A stretch of 64,000 nucleotides of DNA from Pontibacter fetidus (GTDB lineage Bacteria > Bacteroidota > Bacteroidia > Cytophagales > Hymenobacteraceae). The DNA lies in assembly GCF_010119545.1 (NCBI RefSeq), contig NZ_JAAEAA010000013.1:1-64000 (forward strand), given 5' to 3'. Both the position numbers and the translations under genes were made by a program. Positions 9,795 through 17,670 of the stretch are shown here, in pieces (positions within the stretch are counted from its first letter, which is position 1; every line of letters starts with the position of its first letter). The notes beneath the pieces are model-generated. The model was not told the origin of the DNA. It was given only the letters and a program-made list of their open reading frames with translations, and did no database searches.

Positions 9795-9805
9795 TTTAGC
9801 AAACT

Positions 9806-10546
9806 ATGGATGCACGTTACGAAGCAAAGTATCATATCCTGGAAGAAGAGCACTGGTGGTTCAGGAGTCGGCGGCACATGGTTTATAGTATAATTAATGA
9901 GCTTAACCTGTCGGCCAGCACAGCTATACTTGAAGTTGGGTGCTCTGCGGGGCCTTTATTGCTAAAATTGCAACAAGCTGGTTTTACTAACCTTACCGGT
10001 ATAGATGTAAGCGAAACAGCTATAGCCTTAGGTAATGAACGGGGCTTGAAATGTATAAGCGTAATGGATGGTGCAAAGCTTGCTTTTCCTGATGCTACTT
10101 TTGATCTGGTGATTGCTTCTGATGTGCTGGAACATATTGCAGATGATAAACTAGCAATGCAGGAATGGGCACGTGTACTGAAACCGGGAGGAAAACTAAT
10201 TGTGTTTGTTCCGGCTTTTCAGCATTTGTGGAGTAATCATGATGTAGTAAACCATCATTTCAAGCGCTATAGCAAAGTGGAATTAAAAACTATAGTTGCG
10301 CAGGCTGGGCTAAATATAAAGCGGGCATCGTACTGGAATTTCAGTTTATACTTTCCGACGTTGCTGGTACGCAAACTACAGAATAGCGTAACATCAAAGT
10401 CTGCACTTCCAGATGATGACCTGCAGCAACTGCCAACTATAGTTAACAGTATACTTACTAATTTGGTTAAGCTAGAGAATAAGTTGCTGACCAAGGTGAA
10501 TTACCCAGTTGGTGTGAGTGTATTTGTAGTAGCTATTAAAGCGTAA
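9806..10546 (+). CDS. Class I SAM-dependent methyltransferase
   Basis: 246 residues. Motif I is ILEVGCSAGPLLLKL (about residues 41-55), the acidic motif II end is LTGIDVS, motif IV is DLVIASDVLEHI, and the post-motif is LKPGGKLIVFVPA, followed by FQHLWSNHDVVNHHFKRYS. This last part is common in Methyltransf_11/23 proteins of polyisoprenoid or cell-surface biosynthesis. The substrate cannot be told. It starts 62 bp after the peptidase, behind that gene's terminator. Two exact AACTATAGTT copies lie inside (10288, 10435), both read as Thr-Ile-Val. Confidence 0.85.
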   Translation: MDARYEAKYHILEEEHWWFRSRRHMVYSIINELNLSASTAILEVGCSAGPLLLKLQQAGFTNLTGIDVSETAIALGNERGLKCISVMDGAKLAFPDATFDLVIASDVLEHIADDKLAMQEWARVLKPGGKLIVFVPAFQHLWSNHDVVNHHFKRYSKVELKTIVAQAGLNIKRASYWNFSLYFPTLLVRKLQNSVTSKSALPDDDLQQLPTIVNSILTNLVKLENKLLTKVNYPVGVSVFVVAIKA

Positions 10547-10639
10547 CTGGCGTATTTCTAAGTAGTTGCAACAATAAGGTGTTGTTTAATCTGCTATATT
10601 TATGCTCTGTTAAAGCTACATTCTAATCCTCTCTAAACT

Positions 10640-11443
10640 ATGAAATTATCAATCCTGCTGGCTTTGCCACTTTTGATCTGTGCATTTCAGGCAACTAACC
10701 CCGCCCGCGACAATGCACTGGAAAGCCTTGCCAATGCCGAACGTAACTTTGCGGCTACATCAGTAAAGAAAGGCTTGCACCAGGCATTTGTGGAGAACAT
10801 GGCCGACGATGGAATTGTATTTGCGCCAACGCCAACTAACGGTAAAAAACTGCACACCGAAGCTCCAGCAACCAAAGCCTTACTAACCTGGTATCCTGCC
10901 TACGCCGATATTTCCGCTTCCCTGGATTGGGGTTATACAACCGGGCCTTACCAACTCAAAGCTACCCCAGAAGATGCTAAACCAGTAGGCGCAGGCTTTT
11001 ATTTATCGGTATGGAAGAAGCAAGCGGATGGGCAATGGAAAGTAGCCGTAGATATGGGCAATTCGTTTTCGCCGGAACTGATAAAACAGGAAGTATACCA
11101 GCCAGCTATAGTTACCAAAAGCAAAACCTCCAAAGGCGCAAAAGAAGAGCTGCTAACTATAGATGCACAGAAATTACAGCCCTACCATACTGAAACACTG
11201 ATCTATCGTCATGGGGCGTATCCTGTAAAGTATAAAGACCTGCGTATAGAGCCGGCCTCAACTATAGTTTACACTACACTGGGCCACGATATCTCACCGG
11301 CGGCCGACATGGCCTATACATATGGCAGCTATACTTCCGGCTCAGGCGAAAAGATAGAAACCGGCCATTACCTGAAAGTATGGAAAATGCTGGACGGCCA
11401 ATGGAAACTGGCAGCACATAACCTGGTACCGGACAAAAAATAG
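10640..11443 (+). CDS. Exported DUF4440 / NTF2-like protein
   Basis: 267 residues with a signal peptide (MKLSILLALPLLICAFQA). It reads as two NTF2-like halves: residues 25-145, with ANAERNFAATSVKKGLHQAF, DGIVF and W-x-x-G at SLDWGYTTGPY and ending KQADGQWKVAVDMGN; and a second half ending MLDGQWKLAAHNLVPD. The paired W-K-x-x-DGQWK-x-A strands are the DUF4440/SnoaL hallmark. No catalytic residues can be assigned. The stop is followed at once by an AACTATAGTT copy that also touches the end of the convergent RelA/SpoT-like gene. Confidence 0.75.
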   Translation: MKLSILLALPLLICAFQATNPARDNALESLANAERNFAATSVKKGLHQAFVENMADDGIVFAPTPTNGKKLHTEAPATKALLTWYPAYADISASLDWGYTTGPYQLKATPEDAKPVGAGFYLSVWKKQADGQWKVAVDMGNSFSPELIKQEVYQPAIVTKSKTSKGAKEELLTIDAQKLQPYHTETLIYRHGAYPVKYKDLRIEPASTIVYTTLGHDISPAADMAYTYGSYTSGSGEKIETGHYLKVWKMLDGQWKLAAHNLVPDKK

Positions 11444-11455
11444 CGCAACTATAGT

Positions 11456-12316
11456 TTAAGGTTCCGTTATTTTAGCCAGGCAGTTGTATAGGTATTGCTT
11501 TTCCTGTTCATCAACGGGCAGGTTGTTTATGTGGCTACGAAGTTGCGCGTTTGTTACTTCCGGATGGTGCAGTAAATGCGGGTTAAATTTTTGAAATTCT
11601 TCGGCCAGAGCGCGTATCTGGGTGCTCATCTCGTCGGCATTGGCAGTGAGTTGGCTTAGCAGCCATAGCAGCCGGTTTAGTAGTTCGTTGGGGGTGTGGT
11701 CGGGGTAGCGGATGCAGTGGTCTATTTCGCTCCAGCCTTCTTCAAACAGCGTTTTTACTTGTATCTCGGCGAGGTATTGCTGCTTATGGGGTTGCGTTTT
11801 AATAATATAGTGTTCAGCCTTGTAGCCCCTGGGGTTAACCAAAACTCTATAGTTGCTGGCTGCAAACTGTACGCCCTGTAAGGTGTGCTCCTTTTTTACA
11901 TAGGCGTAAGGTTGGCGTTTCAGTTCCCACATTTGCTGTATATAATTACCTATATCCTGCCAGCTATCTTTGTAAAGATGCAGAATACGCACGCCAACCA
12001 GGTCGTTTATAAAATCGAGGTAATTAGCAGTGGTCAGGTTTCTGTCGGGGTACTCTTTCTTTTTCCGGATGATCTTTTTGAGCAAATGCAACGGCTCTTT
12101 TACCCGGTGGCGAACGGCATGCACATCTTTTTGCCGCATCAGGGTGTTGGCAACCAGCGCGGCTATACCTTCCAGTTCGTCCAGCCGGTTGATGTAGTCG
12201 CTATAGATGGCGAATAGCTCCTGTACATCTATTTGCTGCGCATAAAGTTCCTCCTCACTTACCCCAAGTTGGGTAAGTATAAATGGCAGTGTCGCTAGCT
12301 GTGTATGGTCAGCCAT
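11456..12316 (-). CDS. RelA/SpoT-domain protein (divergent small alarmone synthetase-like)
   Basis: 286 residues with one RelA/SpoT nucleotidyltransferase domain (about 60-200) and no HD hydrolase, TGS or ACT domain. The family blocks are recognisable: R71-V-K73, DLVGVR (105-110), GYKAEH (164-169) and E184-IQVKT. Compared with canonical (p)ppGpp synthetases, the YRSLH block is GYKAEH and the QIRT block is QVKT, so the reaction may differ. Small synthetases usually pyrophosphorylate GDP/GTP during stress; some toxic relatives act on ATP or tRNA. No antitoxin-like partner is adjacent. Confidence 0.8.
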   Translation of the reverse strand: MADHTQLATLPFILTQLGVSEEELYAQQIDVQELFAIYSDYINRLDELEGIAALVANTLMRQKDVHAVRHRVKEPLHLLKKIIRKKKEYPDRNLTTANYLDFINDLVGVRILHLYKDSWQDIGNYIQQMWELKRQPYAYVKKEHTLQGVQFAASNYRVLVNPRGYKAEHYIIKTQPHKQQYLAEIQVKTLFEEGWSEIDHCIRYPDHTPNELLNRLLWLLSQLTANADEMSTQIRALAEEFQKFNPHLLHHPEVTNAQLRSHINNLPVDEQEKQYLYNCLAKITEP

Positions 12317-12390
12317 AGTTACCTTCAGAACATGCTTGTTATACTTACAGTACGCTCCTCAGTTAAAAAGGCTAAACCTATACTTTGCTT

Positions 12391-13674
12391 CTACTCGTGT
12401 TCGCTGCTTTTTACACCTAACTGCGCATTTATAAGTGGTGTTTTAGGTGCCAGGAAAAACCCGGTTAAGCTGGCAAACATAATAGGTATAAACTGATGAA
12501 AACCGGTTAAAGTAGAAAGCAGGATAATAGTGCTAATGGGTGTGCGCGTAACACAGGCGTTAATGGCAGCCATGCAGCTCACCAGTATAAGCGGCAGGTT
12601 CTGGCCCGGGAATAGGGAGTTGATAATTAGCCCCGTAATAGCGCCTACAAAGAACAGCGGAATGATAAAACCACCACGCCAGCCCGATGTTACCGTAAAG
12701 CTAATAGCAAATATCTTCGCGATCAGCAGGGTAACCAGGAACTCCACCGAAAAGCTTTCTTTCAGAAGTATAGATAACTGGTCGTGGCTGAAGTAGCGGG
12801 AAAGCGGCATATAATACGCAATGGTGCCTACAAGCAAGCCACCTATCGCCATCCGGATATAAATGGGCATACGCACCATATTAAATAAGGACTTGCTCTG
12901 GCGAACCGTGAAAATGAAAAGCCAACCAACTGCCGTACCTGCCAACGCATACAGCATGGCATAAAAGAAATCGTTTAGCTGCGGCGTACTATAAACCGGA
13001 AATTCCCACGTAGGCCCGATACCGATATGTGTGATCAATATAAAAATGACAAAGCTGGAGCAGCTGGCTACAAAGGCAGGGATAAGTGCCTGGTAATATT
13101 CAACCACGTGGCGGTGATGCAGAATTTCTAAAGAGAACAAGCTGCCGCCCAGTGGAGCCCCAAACAGTGCTGTAAACCCCGAAGCCATACCAGCTATAGT
13201 TAATGAGCGGAGGTCCTCGCCTTTAAATTTAAGCTTGCGCGCAATCCAGGAGCCGGTGGAGCCGGTAACCTGTACCAAGGGTGCTTCCGGGCCGGCACTG
13301 CCACCACTTGCAATACACAGCAACGACGATAAGATCATGGACGGGTTATTCTTTGGTTCCAGCTTGCCGCCCTTAAAACGGATGTTATTCACGATCAGGT
13401 CCATCTCGCCAGGGTCGCCGAGTTTGTGGATGATAAGACCTGCCAGCAAGCCCGCCGTAGCCATTAAAGGTATAACAAGCAGCCCCTGAAACTGAGACAA
13501 GAAATGCAGTAATTGCTCGAGCACGATCCAGTAAGAGCCGGCTATAATACCGCCAATAGCCCCTACAGCTACCCACAAAAAGAACAGTTTGCTAAACACG
13601 AACGGGTTAAACCGAAGCGGGTAGTTTAGCCGGTCACGTAACAGAATGAACCGTTTTGCTTTTTTATACTTCAT
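12391..13674 (-). CDS. ClC-family chloride channel/antiporter
   Basis: 427 residues when started at the ATG at 13674 (MKYKKAKRF); a longer upstream in-frame reading would cross the promoter box at 13679-13686 and was rejected. About ten membrane segments are visible. The selectivity/gating region reads IASGGSAGPEAPLVQ: the usual GREGP glutamate position holds Ala127, while a Glu (130) stands three residues on, a variant seen in a ClC subgroup. No C-terminal CBS domains. It would move chloride or another anion across the inner membrane, possibly in exchange for protons. Confidence 0.88.
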   Translation of the reverse strand: MKYKKAKRFILLRDRLNYPLRFNPFVFSKLFFLWVAVGAIGGIIAGSYWIVLEQLLHFLSQFQGLLVIPLMATAGLLAGLIIHKLGDPGEMDLIVNNIRFKGGKLEPKNNPSMILSSLLCIASGGSAGPEAPLVQVTGSTGSWIARKLKFKGEDLRSLTIAGMASGFTALFGAPLGGSLFSLEILHHRHVVEYYQALIPAFVASCSSFVIFILITHIGIGPTWEFPVYSTPQLNDFFYAMLYALAGTAVGWLFIFTVRQSKSLFNMVRMPIYIRMAIGGLLVGTIAYYMPLSRYFSHDQLSILLKESFSVEFLVTLLIAKIFAISFTVTSGWRGGFIIPLFFVGAITGLIINSLFPGQNLPLILVSCMAAINACVTRTPISTIILLSTLTGFHQFIPIMFASLTGFFLAPKTPLINAQLGVKSSEHE

Positions 13675-13678
13675 GCCG

Positions 13679-13686
13679 CAAAGGTA
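13679..13686 (-). promoter_or_regulatory. Bacteroidota -7 box directly before the ClC gene
   Basis: TACCTTTG on the minus strand matches TAnnTTTG exactly and ends 4 bp before the ATG at 13674, so the transcript would start at or next to the start codon (leaderless). No good -33 element is seen. Confidence 0.4.
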
Positions 13687-13772
13687 CGGAGAAAAGTAAG
13701 GAAGGGTAAAGTATAAGTTTGATTTAGAAGTATAATGTTGTGAAAGAGTAAGTTGCTCTACATTTTGCTGGT

Positions 13773-13838
13773 GCGAGCTTGTAGCTCGTGCCAATTTAAA
13801 AGTTCTAAAAAAGTTAAATGCACGAGCTACAAACTCGC
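13773..13838. repeat. Inverted-repeat element with GCGAGC...GCTCGTGC arms
   Basis: The arm GCGAGCTTGTAGCTCGTGC (13773-13791) pairs with GCACGAGCTACAAACTCGC (13820-13838), 18 of 19 positions. Related hairpins occur at 34691-34717 and 38931-38956, so this is a small dispersed family. Confidence 0.7.
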
Positions 13839-13962
13839 GCTAGCGGGAAGGTAATAAGTAGAATTGTCTCCTCAAGGGGACAGTTTCTCCAATAGTATAT
13901 TTTGTTAAAAGATATGTATCTGGATAAAACAGAGCCACTTGAGATAAAAAGACAGAATTCCT

Positions 13963-15408
13963 CTACAACTTCACACAAACATTCTGAGGCTCGGTAAAGA
14001 AACGCAACGCTTCAAAACCACCTTCGCGGCCAACGCCAGAGTTTTTCATGCCGCCGAATGGCGTGCGCAGGTCGCGGAGGAGCCAGGTGTTTATCCAGAT
14101 GATGCCGGAGTGTACCTGATGTGCTACGCGGTGTGCCCGTTGTAAATTGTTTGTCCAGATGGTGGCGGCAAGGCCATAGTCAGTACAGTTAGCGTATTGA
14201 ATCACTTCTTCTTCGGTATCAAAGGGCATAAGCGTAACTACCGGGCCGAATATTTCTTCGGTGTTGGTGCGGCAGTTGTAAGGCAGGCCTTCAACTATAG
14301 TTGGTGCTATAAACCAGCCGTTTTCGCAGCGTCCATTTACAGCCACGCGTTCCCCGCCAGTAAGTATAGTTCCGCCTTCCTGTTTGGCAAGTTCAATGTA
14401 AGAAAGCACTTTTTGCATGTGTTGTTCTGATACTACTGCACCAAGTTTAGAGCTTTCTTCCATCGGGTCGCCCACTTTCATGGCCTTTACCTTCTCCACA
14501 AAAGCATCCCGGAACTTCTCGTACAGCGGGCGCTCTATAAAAATACGGGAGCCGCACAAACAGATCTGGCCCTGGTTGGCAAACGATGAGTGTATAGTTG
14601 TGTGTAGGGTGTTGCTGAAATCGCAGTCCGCAAAGATGATGTTCGGGTTTTTGCCGCCTAACTCCAACGACAGCTTTTTGAACATCGGAGCAGCCGTTGC
14701 AGCTATAGTTTTGCCTGTAGCGGTTCCACCTGTAAACGAGATAACCGGAACTTTCGGGTGTGCTGTAATGGCCGCGCCTACTTTATGCCCGTAGCCGTGC
14801 ACAATGTTAAGTACACCTGCCGGCAATCCAGCTTCTATACAGATTTCCGACAACAGGTAAGCTGTCATAGGTGTAACTTCCGATGGCTTGGCAACTACAC
14901 AATTACCGGCAGCCAGGGCAGGGGCAATTTTCCAGGTGAACAGGTACAACGGCAGGTTCCAGGGCGAGATGCAGCCCACTACGCCATGCGGATGACGGAC
15001 CGTATAGTTAATGGCATCGGTGCCTTCCATGTAATGCGCCTCCGAAGCAAAATGCTGAATGGCCGCACCATAAAAACGCATGTTGCTGCTTGCCCGCGGT
15101 ATATCCACCGACTTTGCCAGTTTCAACGGCTTACCATTGTCTACAGATTCGGCTTCGGCCAGTTGGTCCAGGTTCTGGTCTATCAGGTCGGCAATGCGCA
15201 TCATAATCTGTCCGCGTTTCTCGGCCGGCGTTTTAGACCAAGCCGGGAAAGCTGCCAACGCTGCCTGTACTGCCTGCTCCACATCCTGCTCATCCGAATC
15301 AGGTATTAGCGAGTATACTTCGCCAAGCGCCGGGTTATAGTTATCAATATACTGCCCGGCCACAGGCATTACTAACTGGCCGTTTATGTAGTTATGTATG
15401 TGCTGCAC
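13963..15408 (-). CDS. Aldehyde dehydrogenase, probably 2-aminomuconate-6-semialdehyde dehydrogenase
   Basis: 481 residues, full ALDH length. NAD-binding motif FTGGTATGK (225-233), general base Glu249 in LELGGKNP and nucleophile Cys283 in NQGQICLC are all present, as is EEIFGPVV. The protein resembles the ALDH8/AmnC group, which oxidises 2-aminomuconate-6-semialdehyde to 2-aminomuconate. That role is chosen because kmo, kynU, 3-hydroxyanthranilate dioxygenase and ACMSD genes lie within 10 kb; sequence alone cannot exclude hydroxymuconate or betaine-type substrates. The SDR gene lies 72 bp upstream on the same strand, so the two are probably cotranscribed. Confidence 0.8.
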   Translation of the reverse strand: MQHIHNYINGQLVMPVAGQYIDNYNPALGEVYSLIPDSDEQDVEQAVQAALAAFPAWSKTPAEKRGQIMMRIADLIDQNLDQLAEAESVDNGKPLKLAKSVDIPRASSNMRFYGAAIQHFASEAHYMEGTDAINYTVRHPHGVVGCISPWNLPLYLFTWKIAPALAAGNCVVAKPSEVTPMTAYLLSEICIEAGLPAGVLNIVHGYGHKVGAAITAHPKVPVISFTGGTATGKTIAATAAPMFKKLSLELGGKNPNIIFADCDFSNTLHTTIHSSFANQGQICLCGSRIFIERPLYEKFRDAFVEKVKAMKVGDPMEESSKLGAVVSEQHMQKVLSYIELAKQEGGTILTGGERVAVNGRCENGWFIAPTIVEGLPYNCRTNTEEIFGPVVTLMPFDTEEEVIQYANCTDYGLAATIWTNNLQRAHRVAHQVHSGIIWINTWLLRDLRTPFGGMKNSGVGREGGFEALRFFTEPQNVCVKL

Positions 15409-15480
15409 TACTGGGTAATTAATAATGGATAATTATGAATGATGAATTAGTTGTAACGCTATAGTTTCAATAATTAGCAA

Positions 15481-16269
15481 CTACAAACACCCCGTTCTGC
15501 CACCATCCACCGGCACGTTTATTCCGCTGATGTAAGCAGCAGCAGGCGTAGCTAAAAACGCAGCAGCAGCGGCTACTTCTTCGGGTTCGGCGAAACGACG
15601 GGCTGGTATTTCCTTCATCATCTCTTCTTCCACGGCATCAACTTCGGAAGCAGTTTTCTTTGCTTTATTTTCGATGATGGATTCTAAGCGGCCGGTGCGG
15701 GTAGCGCCTGGTAGCACGTTGTTCACGGTGATACCAAACTGGCCGAGCTCATTAGCCATCGTTTTAGCCCAGCTGGCAACTGCTCCGCGAATAGTATTAG
15801 ATACGCCCAATCCATGCAACGGCTGCTTTACCGATGTGCTGATGATGTTGATGATACGGCCATACTTCGCTTCTTTCATGCCCGGAATCACGGCTTTTGC
15901 CAGCAAATGGTTTGCGATCAAATGTTGGTTAAAAGCATCCATAAACGCATCCGAAATAGCTTCAGTAATTGGTCCGCCAGCTGGCCCGCCGGTGTTGTTT
16001 ACCAGTATATGTACTATTGGCTGTTGGCTCAGGTAAGCCTGCACCTGTATGTTCAGGTTATATGGATCCGAGAAATCAGCTACAATGTAATCGTGTTTCT
16101 GGCCCTGACTTATATCCAGATCCTGCAGTGCTGTTTGTAATTTTTCTTCGTTGCGGGCAGCTAAGGTAATGTTGGCCCCAAGTTGTGCCAGTTCTATAGC
16201 TATGGCTTTACCAATACCTTGCGTGCTGCCGCAAACTATAGCTCGTTTGTTTTGTAGATTCAGGTTCAT
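15481..16269 (-). CDS. SDR-family oxidoreductase in the kynurenine cluster
   Basis: 262 residues, classical short-chain dehydrogenase. Cofactor motif GSTQGIGKA lies near residue 14, NNTGG near 91, and the C-terminus is AAYISGINVPVDGGRTGCL. The usual catalytic Tyr of YxxxK appears replaced: the segment after ISTSVKQPLHGLGVSNTIRGAVASWAK has S and N rather than Y/K, a pattern of divergent SDRs. Its place between the ALDH and dioxygenase genes suggests a role in tryptophan catabolism, but I know of no assigned step. Confidence 0.75.
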   Translation of the reverse strand: MNLNLQNKRAIVCGSTQGIGKAIAIELAQLGANITLAARNEEKLQTALQDLDISQGQKHDYIVADFSDPYNLNIQVQAYLSQQPIVHILVNNTGGPAGGPITEAISDAFMDAFNQHLIANHLLAKAVIPGMKEAKYGRIINIISTSVKQPLHGLGVSNTIRGAVASWAKTMANELGQFGITVNNVLPGATRTGRLESIIENKAKKTASEVDAVEEEMMKEIPARRFAEPEEVAAAAAFLATPAAAYISGINVPVDGGRTGCL

Positions 16270-16376
16270 AGGCTAAATGTACGCAAAAGGCTTTAAACTA
16301 GCATCGCATAGCTATAGGTTACCATTTTTGCCAGCTTTTGCGTACCTTCCAAGTATCAACCTAACTAAACCAAACT

Positions 16377-16916
16377 ATGGCCATACAACGCGCTTTCAAT
16401 TTTAAGCAATGGATAGACGAACACCGCCACTTACTGAAGCCTCCGGTAGGCAACCAGCAGGTATTTAAAGGCAACGACGATTTTATTGTGATGGTAGTTG
16501 GCGGCCCTAATGCCCGCAAAGATTACCACTACGACGAAAGCGAAGAGTTCTTTTATCAGGTAGAAGGCGACATAGTACTAAAGATCATAGAGGATGGCAA
16601 ACCGGTTGATATTGAGATAAAAGAAGGGGAGATTTTCCTGTTGCCACCACGCGTGCCACACTCACCGCAGCGCCCTGCCAACACAGTAGGCCTGGTAATA
16701 GAGCGTTACCGCCGCGAAGGGGAAAAGGATGGCTTTATGTGGTTCTGTGAGAACTGCGGCAACAAACTACACGAAGACTTTACCGAAGTAACCGATATAG
16801 TAAAGCAGCTGCCAGTTATTATGGGTAATTTCTGGGATGATGAACAGAAGCGTACTTGCAGTAATTGTGGCGAAGTGTTGCAACCACCGGTTAAGCCAGC
16901 TGAAGCTGTAAAGTAA
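16377..16916 (+). CDS. nbaC: 3-Hydroxyanthranilate 3,4-dioxygenase
   Basis: 179 residues, cupin fold. It opens the ring of 3-hydroxyanthranilate to give 2-amino-3-carboxymuconate semialdehyde. Iron ligands are His51 (KDYHYDESEEFFYQ), Glu57 and His95 (PRVPHSPQRPANTVG); the residues after this histidine are typical of the family. A C-terminal rubredoxin-like metal site is formed by C124-E-N-C127 and C161-S-N-C164, as in other bacterial homologues. It is transcribed away from the SDR/ALDH pair, with 107 bp between the start codons in which a shared regulatory region could lie. Confidence 0.95.
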   Translation: MAIQRAFNFKQWIDEHRHLLKPPVGNQQVFKGNDDFIVMVVGGPNARKDYHYDESEEFFYQVEGDIVLKIIEDGKPVDIEIKEGEIFLLPPRVPHSPQRPANTVGLVIERYRREGEKDGFMWFCENCGNKLHEDFTEVTDIVKQLPVIMGNFWDDEQKRTCSNCGEVLQPPVKPAEAVK

Positions 16917-17660
16917 AGTATAGTTTTAGACCTGGCAGCGTGCGCAGCTCCTGCTAGTGTCTATTGTTCTATAGTTTCACATTTGTCATTTCGACGTTAG
17001 GAGAAATCTATCTCTGTTTATAGTTAACAATCCGAACCAAGCTATCCTTTCAAACTTCTTGTATTCCTAGGAGCTTTACTGACCCATCGTTTCAACTATA
17101 GCTTTGGTGCCCTCACGGCCGGGAGGCCCCGTCTTTGGATTGATCGCTGCTTTCGCTTCCTTTGCTCCTACGTCGCAATGCCTTGCGGCACCGGAACCTC
17201 TCGAGGCGCTCAACCCAAAGACTGCGATCTTTCTACTATTGACCTATATCTATAGTTGGACACGGTAAGCTTCGAAATTGATTGGGGTAATAATTCCGTA
17301 GGGACAGGTCGCGACCTGTCCGCTTTTAGGTTGTAACTATAGAACTATAAAGTCAACTATAGCTACAGCAGAAATTCCCCTCTTGAGAGGGGCAGGGGTG
17401 TGTTATAGCGAAGGCTTAACGTATCTTTCCACAAGATCCTTACAGGATGACAACAGAAAAGCAAAAGCTGCCTCTGCTGTTTTGGGGGTAGGGGCCCTCT
17501 TTAAAAGGAGAGGGCTGGGGTGAGGTAAAAAGTAACTATAAAACTATAGCCCACCTCAAACGACCTCCGAGCGTTTGCAAAACCTCGGAGTGTCTTGTAC
17601 CAATAACTATAGCTTCGTAGCCAGGACGCTCTTGGCATCTCCGGACGCTACGAGGCCTAA
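16917..17660. repeat. Mosaic intergenic repeat, copy R2
   Basis: No gene is seen in 16917-17670. The order is GTGCGCAGCTCCTGCTAG; GTCATTTCGACGTTAGGAG; CTTTCAAACTTC...CTCACGGCCGGGAGGCC; CTCAACCCAAAGACTGCG; the 20-bp palindrome at 17302-17321; CCCCTCTTGAGAGGGG with GTGTGTTATAG; ACAAGATCCTTACAGGATGA; and a TTTGGGGGTAGGGGCC...GGAGAGGGCTGGGG hairpin. A separate CCTCCGAG/CTCGGAG hairpin (about 17564-17590) follows. Collinear with R1 and R5. Confidence 0.85.
17302..17321. repeat. Perfect 20-bp palindrome (second copy)
   Basis: GGACAGGTCGCGACCTGTCC, identical to 2384-2403, at the same position within the mosaic repeat. Confidence 0.9.
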
Positions 17661-17670
17661 CTAACTCTGA

